A DNA stretch of 64,000 bases, from the NCBI GenBank assembly GCA_032095175.1, contig DAMCZI010000014.1, forward strand, positions 1-64,000. The letters run 5' to 3'. Made by a program: the position numbers and the translations under genes. The notes beneath the pieces are model-generated. The model was not told where the DNA came from, did no database searches, and saw only the letters and a list, made by a program, of their open reading frames with translations. Positions 34,454-43,079 of this stretch are shown piece after piece. Each line of letters opens with the position of its first letter. Positions within the stretch are counted from its first letter, which is position 1. This DNA is from DAMCZI01 sp032095175. GTDB taxonomy: Bacteria > Bacillota > Clostridia > Clostridiales > Caloramatoraceae.

Positions 34454-35401
34454 TTACACCTCCATTACATCCGTCCATTGTTCAAGCTCTACATATTCCT
34501 TAAACTTCTCTAAAAGGCTCTCCTGCTCTTCAGGGTATTTTGTATATCTTATTATAGCTTTTATTGAATCATAGGGATATGAAACCAGTGCCCTGATTAT
34601 GTTTATGGATTTATCCTCAAGCCATCTATATTCTTCATATCTTTCAATTACATCATTAAATGCTTCTTTTTCCTTACATTCTTCAATTGCTTTCTTTATA
34701 AGAGAAGCAACATCTTCCTCTGTCATGTTATATCCCATATCAAAAACTTTAACTATTACAACCCTGTTTTCCTCTACCCTTGCAGTGTAATTTGAAATGG
34801 AGTTTAGGCATATCTCTTTCCTTTTCATACTGCTTTCAAGAGCATTAAGGTAATCTAAAGATCTTAGTACTTTCATCGATGCTCTTGCTCTTCTTATAAG
34901 CTCATCTATATAACTAAGTGTAAACTCTTCAAAGGGGTTTTTAGCCTCGCTTTTTATGGTTTTTGCATACTTCTCCAACTGCATTGTAAAAACTCTGCAC
35001 CTTTCCATCTTCTTTCCCCATCTAACAGGAACCTTTATACCAGGTGGCTGTATAAAATATTCACCTGCATTGTGAAATCTAGCTAAAAGCTCTCCCATGT
35101 CTGCTGCATTTTTTCTGGTTTTAAGCTTAAATTTATCATTAGATATAAAATCCATAAGCACAAGAAGTCGTTCTCCATCCCTTATATATGGTTTTCCTTC
35201 TCCATTTCTTTTAATTGTAATTATATTTTTAAAGCCTCTTTCTCTTAAGTAATCTATTATAGCACAGGCGGCCATTACATCACTTTCTGGAACACTTACA
35301 TTTTTTAAAATAAGATTTGATTTTGAAAGCTTAATTATATAACCTTCATCACTCTCTATTATTCTTTTGAACTTTAGACTATAGATTTTGCCTATATCCA
35401 T
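34454..35401 (-). CDS. CotS-like protein lacking the kinase motifs
   Basis: A 315-residue protein aligned by size and N-terminal pattern with its CotS neighbours (KPYIRDGERLLVLMDFI corresponds to PYVKYEGGIYVVLDLI). Where the neighbours carry HHD-x-x-x-HN and DFDY it reads CLNSISNYTARVEENRVVIVKVFDMGY, so the catalytic His-Asp and the metal-binding Asp-Phe-Asp are lost. It is probably a structural or pseudokinase paralogue (inference). The ATG follows GGAGGTAGTGGC. It is 13 bp after the coiled-coil gene and nearly touches the next CotS gene. Confidence 0.7.
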   Translation of the reverse strand: MDIGKIYSLKFKRIIESDEGYIIKLSKSNLILKNVSVPESDVMAACAIIDYLRERGFKNIITIKRNGEGKPYIRDGERLLVLMDFISNDKFKLKTRKNAADMGELLARFHNAGEYFIQPPGIKVPVRWGKKMERCRVFTMQLEKYAKTIKSEAKNPFEEFTLSYIDELIRRARASMKVLRSLDYLNALESSMKRKEICLNSISNYTARVEENRVVIVKVFDMGYNMTEEDVASLIKKAIEECKEKEAFNDVIERYEEYRWLEDKSINIIRALVSYPYDSIKAIIRYTKYPEEQESLLEKFKEYVELEQWTDVMEV

Positions 35402-35414
35402 GCCACTACCTCCA

Positions 35415-35732
35415 CTAATGCTTTCTTTTCTTCTTCTCCACCCTTTCCATTCGTTTTTTTTCCTTTCTTCTTCTTTCCTCTATATCACCAAGTATTTCAA
35501 CCTTCTTTTCCTCAAGCTTTTCAATCTTTTTTTGGTGCTTTTTTATTGTTTTAAGTGCCTTTACGTCCATTTTTAATTGTTCAAGCTTTTCCTCAAGGCT
35601 TTCAGAATTACAGACCTCTGTATTTGAAGATATGTCCTGAGGGCCATCTAATACATCCTCCACACCAATATCTATATTATTTCTTAAACTTTCAATTTCC
35701 CTGTTAATATCATCGATTTTATTCTCTGACAT
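35415..35732 (-). CDS. Coiled-coil protein of the spore coat cluster
   Basis: A 105-residue hydrophilic protein. An acidic first half (about 1-45) precedes a strongly charged coiled coil (about 48-105: SLEEKLEQLKMDVKALKTI, then KKIEKLEEKKVEILGDIEER) with a very basic tail (RRKEKKRMERVEKKKRKH). I recognise no named family. ATG 35732 has GGAGGGATAGT upstream and directly follows the CotS stop codon. Its place between CotS genes suggests a coat assembly or tethering role (inference). Confidence 0.65.
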   Translation of the reverse strand: MSENKIDDINREIESLRNNIDIGVEDVLDGPQDISSNTEVCNSESLEEKLEQLKMDVKALKTIKKHQKKIEKLEEKKVEILGDIEERRRKEKKRMERVEKKKRKH

Positions 35733-35733
35733 A

Positions 35734-36738
35734 CTATCCCTCCAAAAAACTTGTTTCAAAGTCTCTTAAAAACTCCATTCTATCCACACTATCCCCAACT
35801 ATCCTGTTAAGTTTCTTAATAAAAAACTCTTCTCCCCAGGGCTGTTTTTCTACATAGTATTGAAGCCCTACCTGCCAAAAATCCTGTGGAAACTCCATAA
35901 AACAGAATATTAGGTATAGTTCATCATCATCAATGTATATGTTCTTTGAATATATGTCCAAAATGTAGTCAAAGGTATAAAAGTTCCAGTTTCCATGCTT
36001 TAGATTTCTAATAATTATGCTTGTTAAATCATGTAGATATGAATCCATTACACAGTAATCAAAATCTATCATATATACCCTTGAATCCCCTGTTATAAGG
36101 AAGTTATGATTTGCAGTATCATGATGGCAGAAGCCTTTAAGTACTTTGTGTTTATCCATTATCTGAATATATTTGGATCCTTCTATATCCTTTATTGTTT
36201 TAAGTCCCTGCCTGTAGTGGGAATCAAAGTGTCTTTGATATATACTGTCAAATTCACTTATCTTATCCTTTGATTTTATAAGAGCCTTAAAATATAAAAG
36301 TTCATCACACCTTTTCTTAAACTTATCCATCCACCTTCCGTAGTAATTTCTCCCCCTGGTTTCAGGTGGAGGCGTAAATCCTCTGGACATTAGGTGAAGA
36401 CTGCTTAAGGTTTCTATACACATTTTAAGCTCTATAGGGTTTTTAAAATTTGCTTCTCTAGATTCCACCCATTCGCAAAGAAATGCATATCCTGTATTGA
36501 ACTCTATAAAGGATTTTCCATTCCTCGCGCTGCAGAATGGAAGCACAGCCTCAAACCCCTTGTCTAGAAGGTATTTAATACAGGCAATAATAAATTGAAA
36601 TTGTCCGAAATCATACTTAGAGGCCTTAAGGCACTTGTACCCTTCCTTCGTCTTTACTTTATATACATTTTTTATTTTCTCTATACCCTCTACCTCTATT
36701 CCGTAATTTTCTTCAATCAACCTCATTACATCTTCCAA
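35734..36738 (-). CDS. CotS family spore coat protein (kinase fold)
   Basis: A 334-residue CotS paralogue with intact CHHDTANHNFLITGD (about 214-228) and YMIDFDYC motifs. The TTG at 36738 is chosen because GGGGTGAT lies 3 bases before it; ATG 36726 is a close alternative. A longer open frame upstream runs through the divergent GT4 promoter region and is not coding. It is first gene of the minus-strand coat run and divergent from the GT4 gene at 36895. Confidence 0.84.
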   Translation of the reverse strand: MEDVMRLIEENYGIEVEGIEKIKNVYKVKTKEGYKCLKASKYDFGQFQFIIACIKYLLDKGFEAVLPFCSARNGKSFIEFNTGYAFLCEWVESREANFKNPIELKMCIETLSSLHLMSRGFTPPPETRGRNYYGRWMDKFKKRCDELLYFKALIKSKDKISEFDSIYQRHFDSHYRQGLKTIKDIEGSKYIQIMDKHKVLKGFCHHDTANHNFLITGDSRVYMIDFDYCVMDSYLHDLTSIIIRNLKHGNWNFYTFDYILDIYSKNIYIDDDELYLIFCFMEFPQDFWQVGLQYYVEKQPWGEEFFIKKLNRIVGDSVDRMEFLRDFETSFLEG

Positions 36739-36894
36739 GCTATCACCCCAGAAATTGATAGAAAAATCCAATTCTATTTTATAATATGAAGTTAGGTTAT
36801 AAATGTGATAAATACCTGATATTTTATGCACAATTAAGCCTCTAAAGTAATATTTATAGTATATAAGCTGAAAAAATAAACGGGGTGTGAATAG

Positions 36895-38019
36895 ATGAAA
36901 ATTGCCATAGATGCAAGGGGGGCTAACTGGTACTCTGGAACTGGAATAGGCACCTATACTCAGCAAATTATAAAATACCTTTTGAAATATGATATTCAAA
37001 ACGAGTACTTTCTCTACTGGTGGGGAACAAACTATAGAGAGTTATATGGTAAAAATGTAAATGTATCAATAGCTTCAAGGAAGCATCATAAATTTTTTGA
37101 AGAAAATTATATACCTGCAAATATAAAAAGCAAAGGTATAGATATATATCATGTTCCTCAAAATGGAATAGGTCTTCCCACTGCTAAAAACTGTTTAAAT
37201 ATAAGTACAATACATGATTTAATTCCTTATGTTATGCCTGAAACCGTTGGAAGAGGATATTTAAAAAAGTTTATTTCACAGATGCCCCAGATTATACAGG
37301 GCTCAGATATAATAATCACAGTCTCGGAGTTTTCTAAAAAAGATATTATGAGAATATTTGACATTGATGAAGAAAGAATAAAGGTAACACACCTTGCAGC
37401 AGATTCGTATTTTAAACCAATTGATAAGGATGAAGCCCTTAAATTCTTGGGAATGAATTATGGAATTTGTGATAATTTCATACTATATCTAGGTGGTTTT
37501 AGTCCAAGAAAGAATGTTAAATCTATACTTGTTGCATTTTCCAGACTTCCATCCCATATTATAAAAAAATACAAGATATTAATAATTGGACCATCAAAGG
37601 ATGAGCATTCCTATCTGATGAAGCTTGCAGAAAGCCTTGAAGTTTCTGATAGAGTAACCTTCACTGGTTATGTGCCCTATGAGCATCTTCCAATGTTTTA
37701 TAATGCATGTTCACTTTTCGTATATCCATCACTCTACGAAGGCTTTGGTCTTCCCCCACTTGAAGCAATGTCATGCAGAGTTCCTGTCATAACCTCAAAT
37801 ACATCATCAATACCAGAGGTTGTAGGAGATGCTGCTCTCCTTATAAATCCATTTGATACAGAGGAGTTAAAGGATGGAATGGAAAAACTACTGGAGGATG
37901 AAAAGCTAAGCCAGGAACTCTCTGAAAAAGGTTATGCTCGCTCTAAAGAATTCACCTGGGATAGAACAGCTGCAAAAACTCTCAACATATATGAGGAAGC
38001 ATATGCAAAATATAGGTAG
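36895..38019 (+). CDS. Family 4 glycosyltransferase (CotSA-like)
   Basis: A 374-residue GT-B glycosyltransferase, paralogous to the one at 28615 and of the same length. It opens MKIAIDARGANWYSGTGIGTY and has YEGFGLPPLEAMSCRVP (E-x7-E) in the donor-binding domain. The ATG is preceded by GGGGTGTGAATAG. It is divergent from a CotS gene, repeating the GT4/CotS pairing seen at 28 kb, which suggests a duplicated module. The 3' end runs into composite palindromic elements. Confidence 0.88.
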   Translation: MKIAIDARGANWYSGTGIGTYTQQIIKYLLKYDIQNEYFLYWWGTNYRELYGKNVNVSIASRKHHKFFEENYIPANIKSKGIDIYHVPQNGIGLPTAKNCLNISTIHDLIPYVMPETVGRGYLKKFISQMPQIIQGSDIIITVSEFSKKDIMRIFDIDEERIKVTHLAADSYFKPIDKDEALKFLGMNYGICDNFILYLGGFSPRKNVKSILVAFSRLPSHIIKKYKILIIGPSKDEHSYLMKLAESLEVSDRVTFTGYVPYEHLPMFYNACSLFVYPSLYEGFGLPPLEAMSCRVPVITSNTSSIPEVVGDAALLINPFDTEELKDGMEKLLEDEKLSQELSEKGYARSKEFTWDRTAAKTLNIYEEAYAKYR

Positions 38020-38020
38020 T

Positions 38021-38239
38021 TGCCAGGCACATGAAGCTGCCGCATAAAGAGAGGCTACACACTATACCCCCTGGTGACAGGCTCTTGAGTTATGAGTTGT
38101 TTTAGAAAAACTTTCTTCTAATACCCCTATTTCATTAATAACTCATAACTCAAGTGCTTGTTACCTAGGAATATCTCAGGGTAATTTGAAAGGAGAGGGA
38201 AATTACCCTCTCCTTTCAAATTGCCGCGTGCCTGACACT
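38021..38239. repeat. Composite REP-like region with nested palindromes
   Basis: The outer ends TGCCAGGCAC (38021-38030) and GTGCCTGACAC (38229-38239) are complementary. Between them lie a complete second palindrome (38073-38165; GGTGACAGGCTCTTGAGTTA... AACTCAAGTGCTTGTTACC) and a hairpin (AATTTGAAAGGAGAGGG/CCCTCTCCTTTCAAATT, 38182-38222). The inner palindrome has the same core as those at 23076 and 48987. It separates convergent genes. Confidence 0.8.
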
Positions 38240-38240
38240 T

Positions 38241-39746
38241 CTATAATCCGTATACTTCACTATACTTCCTATTCAAATAATCAATAAAATACTTTGCAGA
38301 AAGCTCTTCTCCTGTAACCATCTTAATAAGCTCTGAAGGCTTGTAAACAGCTCCATGCTTATGTATGTTTTCATTTAACCAATCCTTAACTACCTTTAGA
38401 TCTCCCTTTTCAACTCTTTCCATAACATCTGGAATATCCTTTAACATTTTTGCATAGAATTGAGCTGAATAGAGGTTCCCTAGAGCATAGGATGGGAAGT
38501 ATCCAAAGCTTCCGCCTGCCCAGTGTACATCCTGTAAAACTCCATCAGCATCGTTTTCAGGTTCAACACCAAGGTATTCCTTATACTTCTGATTCCAAAT
38601 CTCAGGCAAATCCTCTACCTTTACCTTTCCGTTTATAAGAGCCTTTTCTATTTCATATCTTATTATAATATGCAGGCAGTAGGTTAATTCATCTGCATCA
38701 ACTCTTATAAGGGATGGACGTACAGTATTAATTGCCCCATAGAAGTCCTCAAAATCAACCTTCTCAAACTGAGGAAATTCCTTTATAAGATCTGGATAGA
38801 AATGCTTCCAGAATGCTCTGCTTCTTCCTATTATGTTTTCATAGAACCTTGACTGGGACTCATGTATTCCTGATGATACACCAGTTGCAAGGGTAGTTCC
38901 TATAAGTTCATCAGCTATATTCTGCTCATAAATAGCGTGTCCGCCTTCATGAACACAGCTGAAAACAGAACTTGTAAAGTCATTTTCAATGTAGCCTGTA
39001 GTTATTCTTACATCTTTGTTATGAAAACCGATTGTAAATGGGTGCACACTAACATCCATTCTTCCAGCTTCAAAATCATATCCCATTTCATTAAGTATTT
39101 TCAAGCCAAGCCTTTCCTGGTTCTCCTTTGGAAAGCTTCCCTTAAGACATTCTATATTGGTAGTATGTCCTGATTCCTTTATCCTGTTTAAAAGATTAAC
39201 TATTGCATCCCTTAATTCAGAGAATATGGAGTCAATCTTTTCAACTGTAAAGCCTGGTTCATAAAAATCAAGAAGGGTATCATACATGTTTCCTTCATAT
39301 CCCCAGTAGCCAATCAATTCCTTTTGGAAATCAACAAGCTTCTCAAGATATGGCTTAAACATGGCAAAATCTGATTTTTCCTTTGCCTCTTCCCATTTTG
39401 ACTCAGCCTCTGAAGTTAATATTATGTACTCCTTATTTCTGTCCTCTGGTATCTTTTTTGTCTTCTCATAGTTCTTCTTAACATTTTCAACCATAGACTG
39501 AGTTACCTTATCAAGTCCATCAACATTTGAAAGATAATCTATATACTCCTTCATCTTATCAGATGTTTCAAGCTTATAGGCCTCTGTTGATAGATATCCA
39601 ACAACCTCAGATCTATATGGTACCGCTTTCTTAGGTATCCCAACTCTCATATCCCAATACAGCACTCCAATAGCACTGTTTAAATACTCAAGCTTTTTAA
39701 GGTATTCTTTAAACTCCTCTACCTTTTGTTTTACTTCCTTTTCCAT
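38241..39746 (-). CDS. Carboxypeptidase M32
   Basis: A 501-residue metallocarboxypeptidase of family M32 (thermostable carboxypeptidase 1 type), the usual length. The zinc motif HEGGH is at about 232-236 (CVHEGGHAIYEQ), followed by SGIHESQSRFYENIIGRS and, later, the conserved RVDADELTYCLHIIIRYEIE. It is cytoplasmic and removes C-terminal residues from peptides. ATG 39746 (MEKEVKQ) follows a GGGGGG run at 7 bases; a longer frame upstream lacks support. It is a single gene. Confidence 0.94.
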   Translation of the reverse strand: MEKEVKQKVEEFKEYLKKLEYLNSAIGVLYWDMRVGIPKKAVPYRSEVVGYLSTEAYKLETSDKMKEYIDYLSNVDGLDKVTQSMVENVKKNYEKTKKIPEDRNKEYIILTSEAESKWEEAKEKSDFAMFKPYLEKLVDFQKELIGYWGYEGNMYDTLLDFYEPGFTVEKIDSIFSELRDAIVNLLNRIKESGHTTNIECLKGSFPKENQERLGLKILNEMGYDFEAGRMDVSVHPFTIGFHNKDVRITTGYIENDFTSSVFSCVHEGGHAIYEQNIADELIGTTLATGVSSGIHESQSRFYENIIGRSRAFWKHFYPDLIKEFPQFEKVDFEDFYGAINTVRPSLIRVDADELTYCLHIIIRYEIEKALINGKVKVEDLPEIWNQKYKEYLGVEPENDADGVLQDVHWAGGSFGYFPSYALGNLYSAQFYAKMLKDIPDVMERVEKGDLKVVKDWLNENIHKHGAVYKPSELIKMVTGEELSAKYFIDYLNRKYSEVYGL

Positions 39747-39836
39747 CCCATTTCCCCCCATTTCCAATGTTGCTCTGCATATTTCATAATATAATATACA
39801 CAGAAGTTTATTCTTATAGTAACATATGGCAAACAA

Positions 39837-39861
39837 AATAAAAAGAGGGCATATCGCCCTC
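39837..39861 (-). terminator. Terminator of pepA
   Basis: A GAGGGC/GCCCTC stem around a 4-5 nt loop, followed on the minus strand by TTTTTATTTTGTTTGCC, shortly after the pepA stop. Confidence 0.85.
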
Positions 39862-39883
39862 CAGTGCTATGTGCACACTACTT

Positions 39884-41368
39884 TTAAAGTTCCTTTACCA
39901 GCTGATACATACTTCTTACTCCTACTCCTGTTGCACCCTTTGATAGATAGTCAGCATTTTTATCAGAGCTTGAAGTACCTGCTATATCCATGTGAATCCA
40001 TGGCTTACTCTTTACAAACTCTCCAATGAACAGCCCAGCTGTTATTGTTCCTGCGCTTCTTCCACCTGTATTCTTTAAATCAGCTATATCAGATTTTAAA
40101 AGTTCTTTGTATTCTTCAAAACCTGGAAGTCTCCATATCTTTTCCCCGCTTGCGCTGCATGCCTTTTCAAGTCGTCCATAGAATTCATCATCATTTGTTA
40201 TTATACCAGTTGTAACTGAGCCAAGTGCAACTCCTACTGCTCCTGTAAGTGTTGCAATGTCAACTACTCTGGTTGCCTTTTCATTTTCTACTGCATAATA
40301 AACTGCATCAGCTAGGGTAAGTCTTCCCTCTGCATCTGTGTTTAGAACCTCTATTGTCTTTCCTGCCATAGAGCCAATTACATCTCCATTTTTATAAGCT
40401 CCTCCGGAAAGCATATTTTCACAAGCAGCAACTACTGCAACAACGTTTTTCTTAAGCTTCATTCTTGCTATTGCACTTATTGCACCTATAACAGAGGCTG
40501 AACCACCCATATCACCCTTCATCTCCCACATTCCTGCTGGAGGTTTTAATGAGTATCCACCACTATCGTATGTAAGTCCCTTTCCAACAAGTGCTGTTAT
40601 ATCATCCTTGTTTTCTGGGTTTCCAAAATACCTCATTATTATGAACCTTGGAGGTATTTCTGAACCCTTTGCAACTGCCATAAAGGCATCCATTCCCATT
40701 TCTCTTATTTTAAACTCATCAAATACCTCAACCTCAAATCCACTTTCCTCACCCTCTGTCTTTGCTCTGTCAGCAAGTTCCTCTGGAGTTAAGTAGTTGG
40801 AAGGTTCATTTGTAAGTTCCCTTGCAAAATTTGTTGCTTCTCCAAGGACTCTACCTTCTTCTATTCCCTTTTTAAACTCCTCAATACAGCCGCATTGACA
40901 TACAACAGCAGCTTCCTTTACAGTAGATTCCTTCTTCTTAGACTTGAATTTTTCATACTTATAGTCTGCAAGTATTACTCCTTCTGCCATTGCTCTTCCT
41001 AAAAGCTCACAGGATATTCCCGCATCAATTCCCATTACATTCATTCCTATGTAATTTGCATCCATCTTTTTACATTCTCTAAGTGCCTTTGCAGCTGCTG
41101 CTCTTACCTTTTCAAGAGAAAGCTCTTCCTTTTTTCCAAGTCCTAATACTATTATGTTTCTAACTCCATTTTCAACAGGTACTATAAGGCTTTTTACATC
41201 CCCTGATTTTGCACAAAACTCTGATGCCTTCAATGCCGTCTCTAAAAGTCTTTTCATGTTTTCATCCAATTCAGAAGAACCTATACCTTCAAAGCCTTCA
41301 TATAATGGGATTACTCTTGTATCAACATTTTGAATCTCATCATAGTTTTTGACTACTCTAATATCCAC
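39884..41368 (-). CDS. pepA: Leucyl aminopeptidase (M17)
   Basis: A 494-residue cytosolic aminopeptidase. The M17 signature NTDAEGRL (about 342-349) and the metal ligands in VGKGLTYDSGGYSLKP (about 260-275) are intact, as is the N-terminal macro-like domain. It forms hexamers in the family and needs two divalent metals. The GTG start follows GGAGGAGTTGCT. It is a single gene with its own terminator. Confidence 0.95.
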   Translation of the reverse strand: MDIRVVKNYDEIQNVDTRVIPLYEGFEGIGSSELDENMKRLLETALKASEFCAKSGDVKSLIVPVENGVRNIIVLGLGKKEELSLEKVRAAAAKALRECKKMDANYIGMNVMGIDAGISCELLGRAMAEGVILADYKYEKFKSKKKESTVKEAAVVCQCGCIEEFKKGIEEGRVLGEATNFARELTNEPSNYLTPEELADRAKTEGEESGFEVEVFDEFKIREMGMDAFMAVAKGSEIPPRFIIMRYFGNPENKDDITALVGKGLTYDSGGYSLKPPAGMWEMKGDMGGSASVIGAISAIARMKLKKNVVAVVAACENMLSGGAYKNGDVIGSMAGKTIEVLNTDAEGRLTLADAVYYAVENEKATRVVDIATLTGAVGVALGSVTTGIITNDDEFYGRLEKACSASGEKIWRLPGFEEYKELLKSDIADLKNTGGRSAGTITAGLFIGEFVKSKPWIHMDIAGTSSSDKNADYLSKGATGVGVRSMYQLVKEL

Positions 41369-41418
41369 AGCAACTCCTCCTCTTAAATATTTATCTTATA
41401 TGTAAGGCAATAAACTGC

Positions 41419-42096
41419 CTATACAAGCAACCTGTATAAACCATAGAAGATAAATCCAAGTCCAAATATTAATATGCACCACATCAAAGCCTTTGAAATC
41501 CATTGCGATGAATCAAGGGATATCTTCTTATTCCCCTTTAAGGCTAAAAGGTTTAGTAAAGCAAACCATGCTATCATTCCTACAATTAATGAAATTATGA
41601 ACGTATAATATGCTGCTGTACTACTTTCCTGCCACAGCCTCATTACAGTTCCACTCATTGTTATCCAAAGTGAATGGTTCATTGGGTTGGAAAGCACAAT
41701 TAGAAAACCTGATATATAGGGCATTGATTTTAAATTGCTGGATTTCAAATTAATTTCGTGGCTTTCCTTGCCCATTTTATCTTTTTTAATGGACATAAAG
41801 CCCATAATTGAAAGAATTACACCTGATATTATCCAGAATACTCCCTGACTCTTAGAACTGCTATCTAAAAGATTAAATATGCCAAAGTTTATTAATATTA
41901 TATCAAGGGTATCAGCACTTACCGCTCCAAGGGAAACTAAAAAGCCTTCCTTGTACCCCTTTGAGATAGTCCTTTTCACCGCCTCAAACCCTGCAGGACC
42001 TATTGGTATTGAAAGAAGTATTCCTGTAAAAATCCCAGACAATGATGCCTTTAACATCATTTCAAAATTTCTTATGGTAGGAGCAAATGCGTACAC
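41419..42096 (-). CDS. LysE family transporter
   Basis: A 225-residue membrane protein with about six helices. The N-terminal SIPIGPAGFEAVKRTISKGYKEGF motif is the LysE/RhtB amino-acid exporter signature, and GAVSADTLDI follows in the third helix. The substrate is unknown. The GTG start at 42096 follows AGGAG at 8 bases. It is monocistronic. Confidence 0.85.
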   Translation of the reverse strand: MYAFAPTIRNFEMMLKASLSGIFTGILLSIPIGPAGFEAVKRTISKGYKEGFLVSLGAVSADTLDIILINFGIFNLLDSSSKSQGVFWIISGVILSIMGFMSIKKDKMGKESHEINLKSSNLKSMPYISGFLIVLSNPMNHSLWITMSGTVMRLWQESSTAAYYTFIISLIVGMIAWFALLNLLALKGNKKISLDSSQWISKALMWCILIFGLGFIFYGLYRLLV

Positions 42097-42172
42097 ATCC
42101 CCAACTCCTCTCTATATTATGCTTTTTTAGGTTATGTCTCCTAATATTATACTATAATCAACCCTAAACTAA

Positions 42173-42198
42173 CAGGGGAGGCAATTTTGCCTCCCCTG
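42173..42198. terminator. Hairpin between lysE-family and PHP genes
   Basis: A perfect 10-bp stem CAGGGGAGGC/GCCTCCCCTG around AATTTT, placed just after the PHP gene. The T-run is weak on the minus strand (TTAGTTTAGG). Confidence 0.7.
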
Positions 42199-42226
42199 CA
42201 TTAATTTTCGTAAATATTCTTTATAG

Positions 42227-43024
42227 CTATGGTTCCAATAAAACCTTAGAAGGCTTTCTTTTTTCATATTTATATATATGCTTAAAGCCTAGCTCCATCA
42301 ACATTTTTACAACTGTATCAAAATCACATCCAGTATCCTTCCTGTTATGAGAATCTGAACCTATTGTTAATATCTCTCCTCCAAGCTCTTTATAAAGCTT
42401 AAGTATCTCAACCTTAGGAAATGCTTCCTTTAAGCTTGTCCTAAGACCCGATGTGTTAACTTCAATTCCTATCCCTCTATCTATTGCTAGTTTTAGAATC
42501 TGCCTGATTTCATCCTCATAATCCTTAAATTCATAGTTTCCAAAGACATCAAAGGCATACCTTTTCATCAAATCCAAATGTCCAAGCACATCTATATCTG
42601 AATACCTTGCAGTTTTATAAACCTCCTCAAAGTAGTCCCTGTATGCACCATATTTATCCTTGCCTTTAATATAATTTCTTAACTTTAAATCTCCTATGTT
42701 ATGAACAGAGCCAAGGATAAAATCAAAGTCCTTGCCCTTTAAAAATTCTTTATTCTCATCGCTTTTTACATGGGGTTCTCCCAATTCTATGCCCCTTTTT
42801 ATTATTAATTTTTCACCTAGTTGAGCCTTGCATAAATCAATATCTCTTGAATACTTTTCATAATCAAAAACGCCAAAACTTGGATCATGTGGATTTATTG
42901 AAAAGTGTTCTGTAATACACACTTCATGTACCCCTAATTTTACTGCATCCCTGCATATATCAATTAGTTCATCCTTACCATCGAATGAATTTTTAGAATG
43001 CAAATGATAGTCAAAAACCTTCAT
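42227..43024 (-). CDS. Histidinol-phosphatase family PHP hydrolase
   Basis: A 265-residue PHP-domain phosphoesterase. All four metal-binding motifs are visible: DYHLHSKNSFDG, TEHF, GSVHNIGD...GHLD and the C-terminal SDSHNRKDTGCDF. It resembles HisJ-type histidinol-phosphate phosphatase, but no other his gene is in the window, so another phosphorylated substrate is equally possible. ATG 43024 follows GGGGGGAAACT. Confidence 0.8.
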   Translation of the reverse strand: MKVFDYHLHSKNSFDGKDELIDICRDAVKLGVHEVCITEHFSINPHDPSFGVFDYEKYSRDIDLCKAQLGEKLIIKRGIELGEPHVKSDENKEFLKGKDFDFILGSVHNIGDLKLRNYIKGKDKYGAYRDYFEEVYKTARYSDIDVLGHLDLMKRYAFDVFGNYEFKDYEDEIRQILKLAIDRGIGIEVNTSGLRTSLKEAFPKVEILKLYKELGGEILTIGSDSHNRKDTGCDFDTVVKMLMELGFKHIYKYEKRKPSKVLLEP

Positions 43025-43079
43025 AGTTTCCCCCCTAGAAATAAGCATAAACTTTACATTTATTCAACTTCATTTAAGC

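Noticed and set aside
36739..36999. N-terminal extension of the CotS protein reaching to 36999.
   Set aside because: The extension runs through the divergent GT4 start, has no ribosome site and adds about 87 residues that the CotS paralogues do not have.
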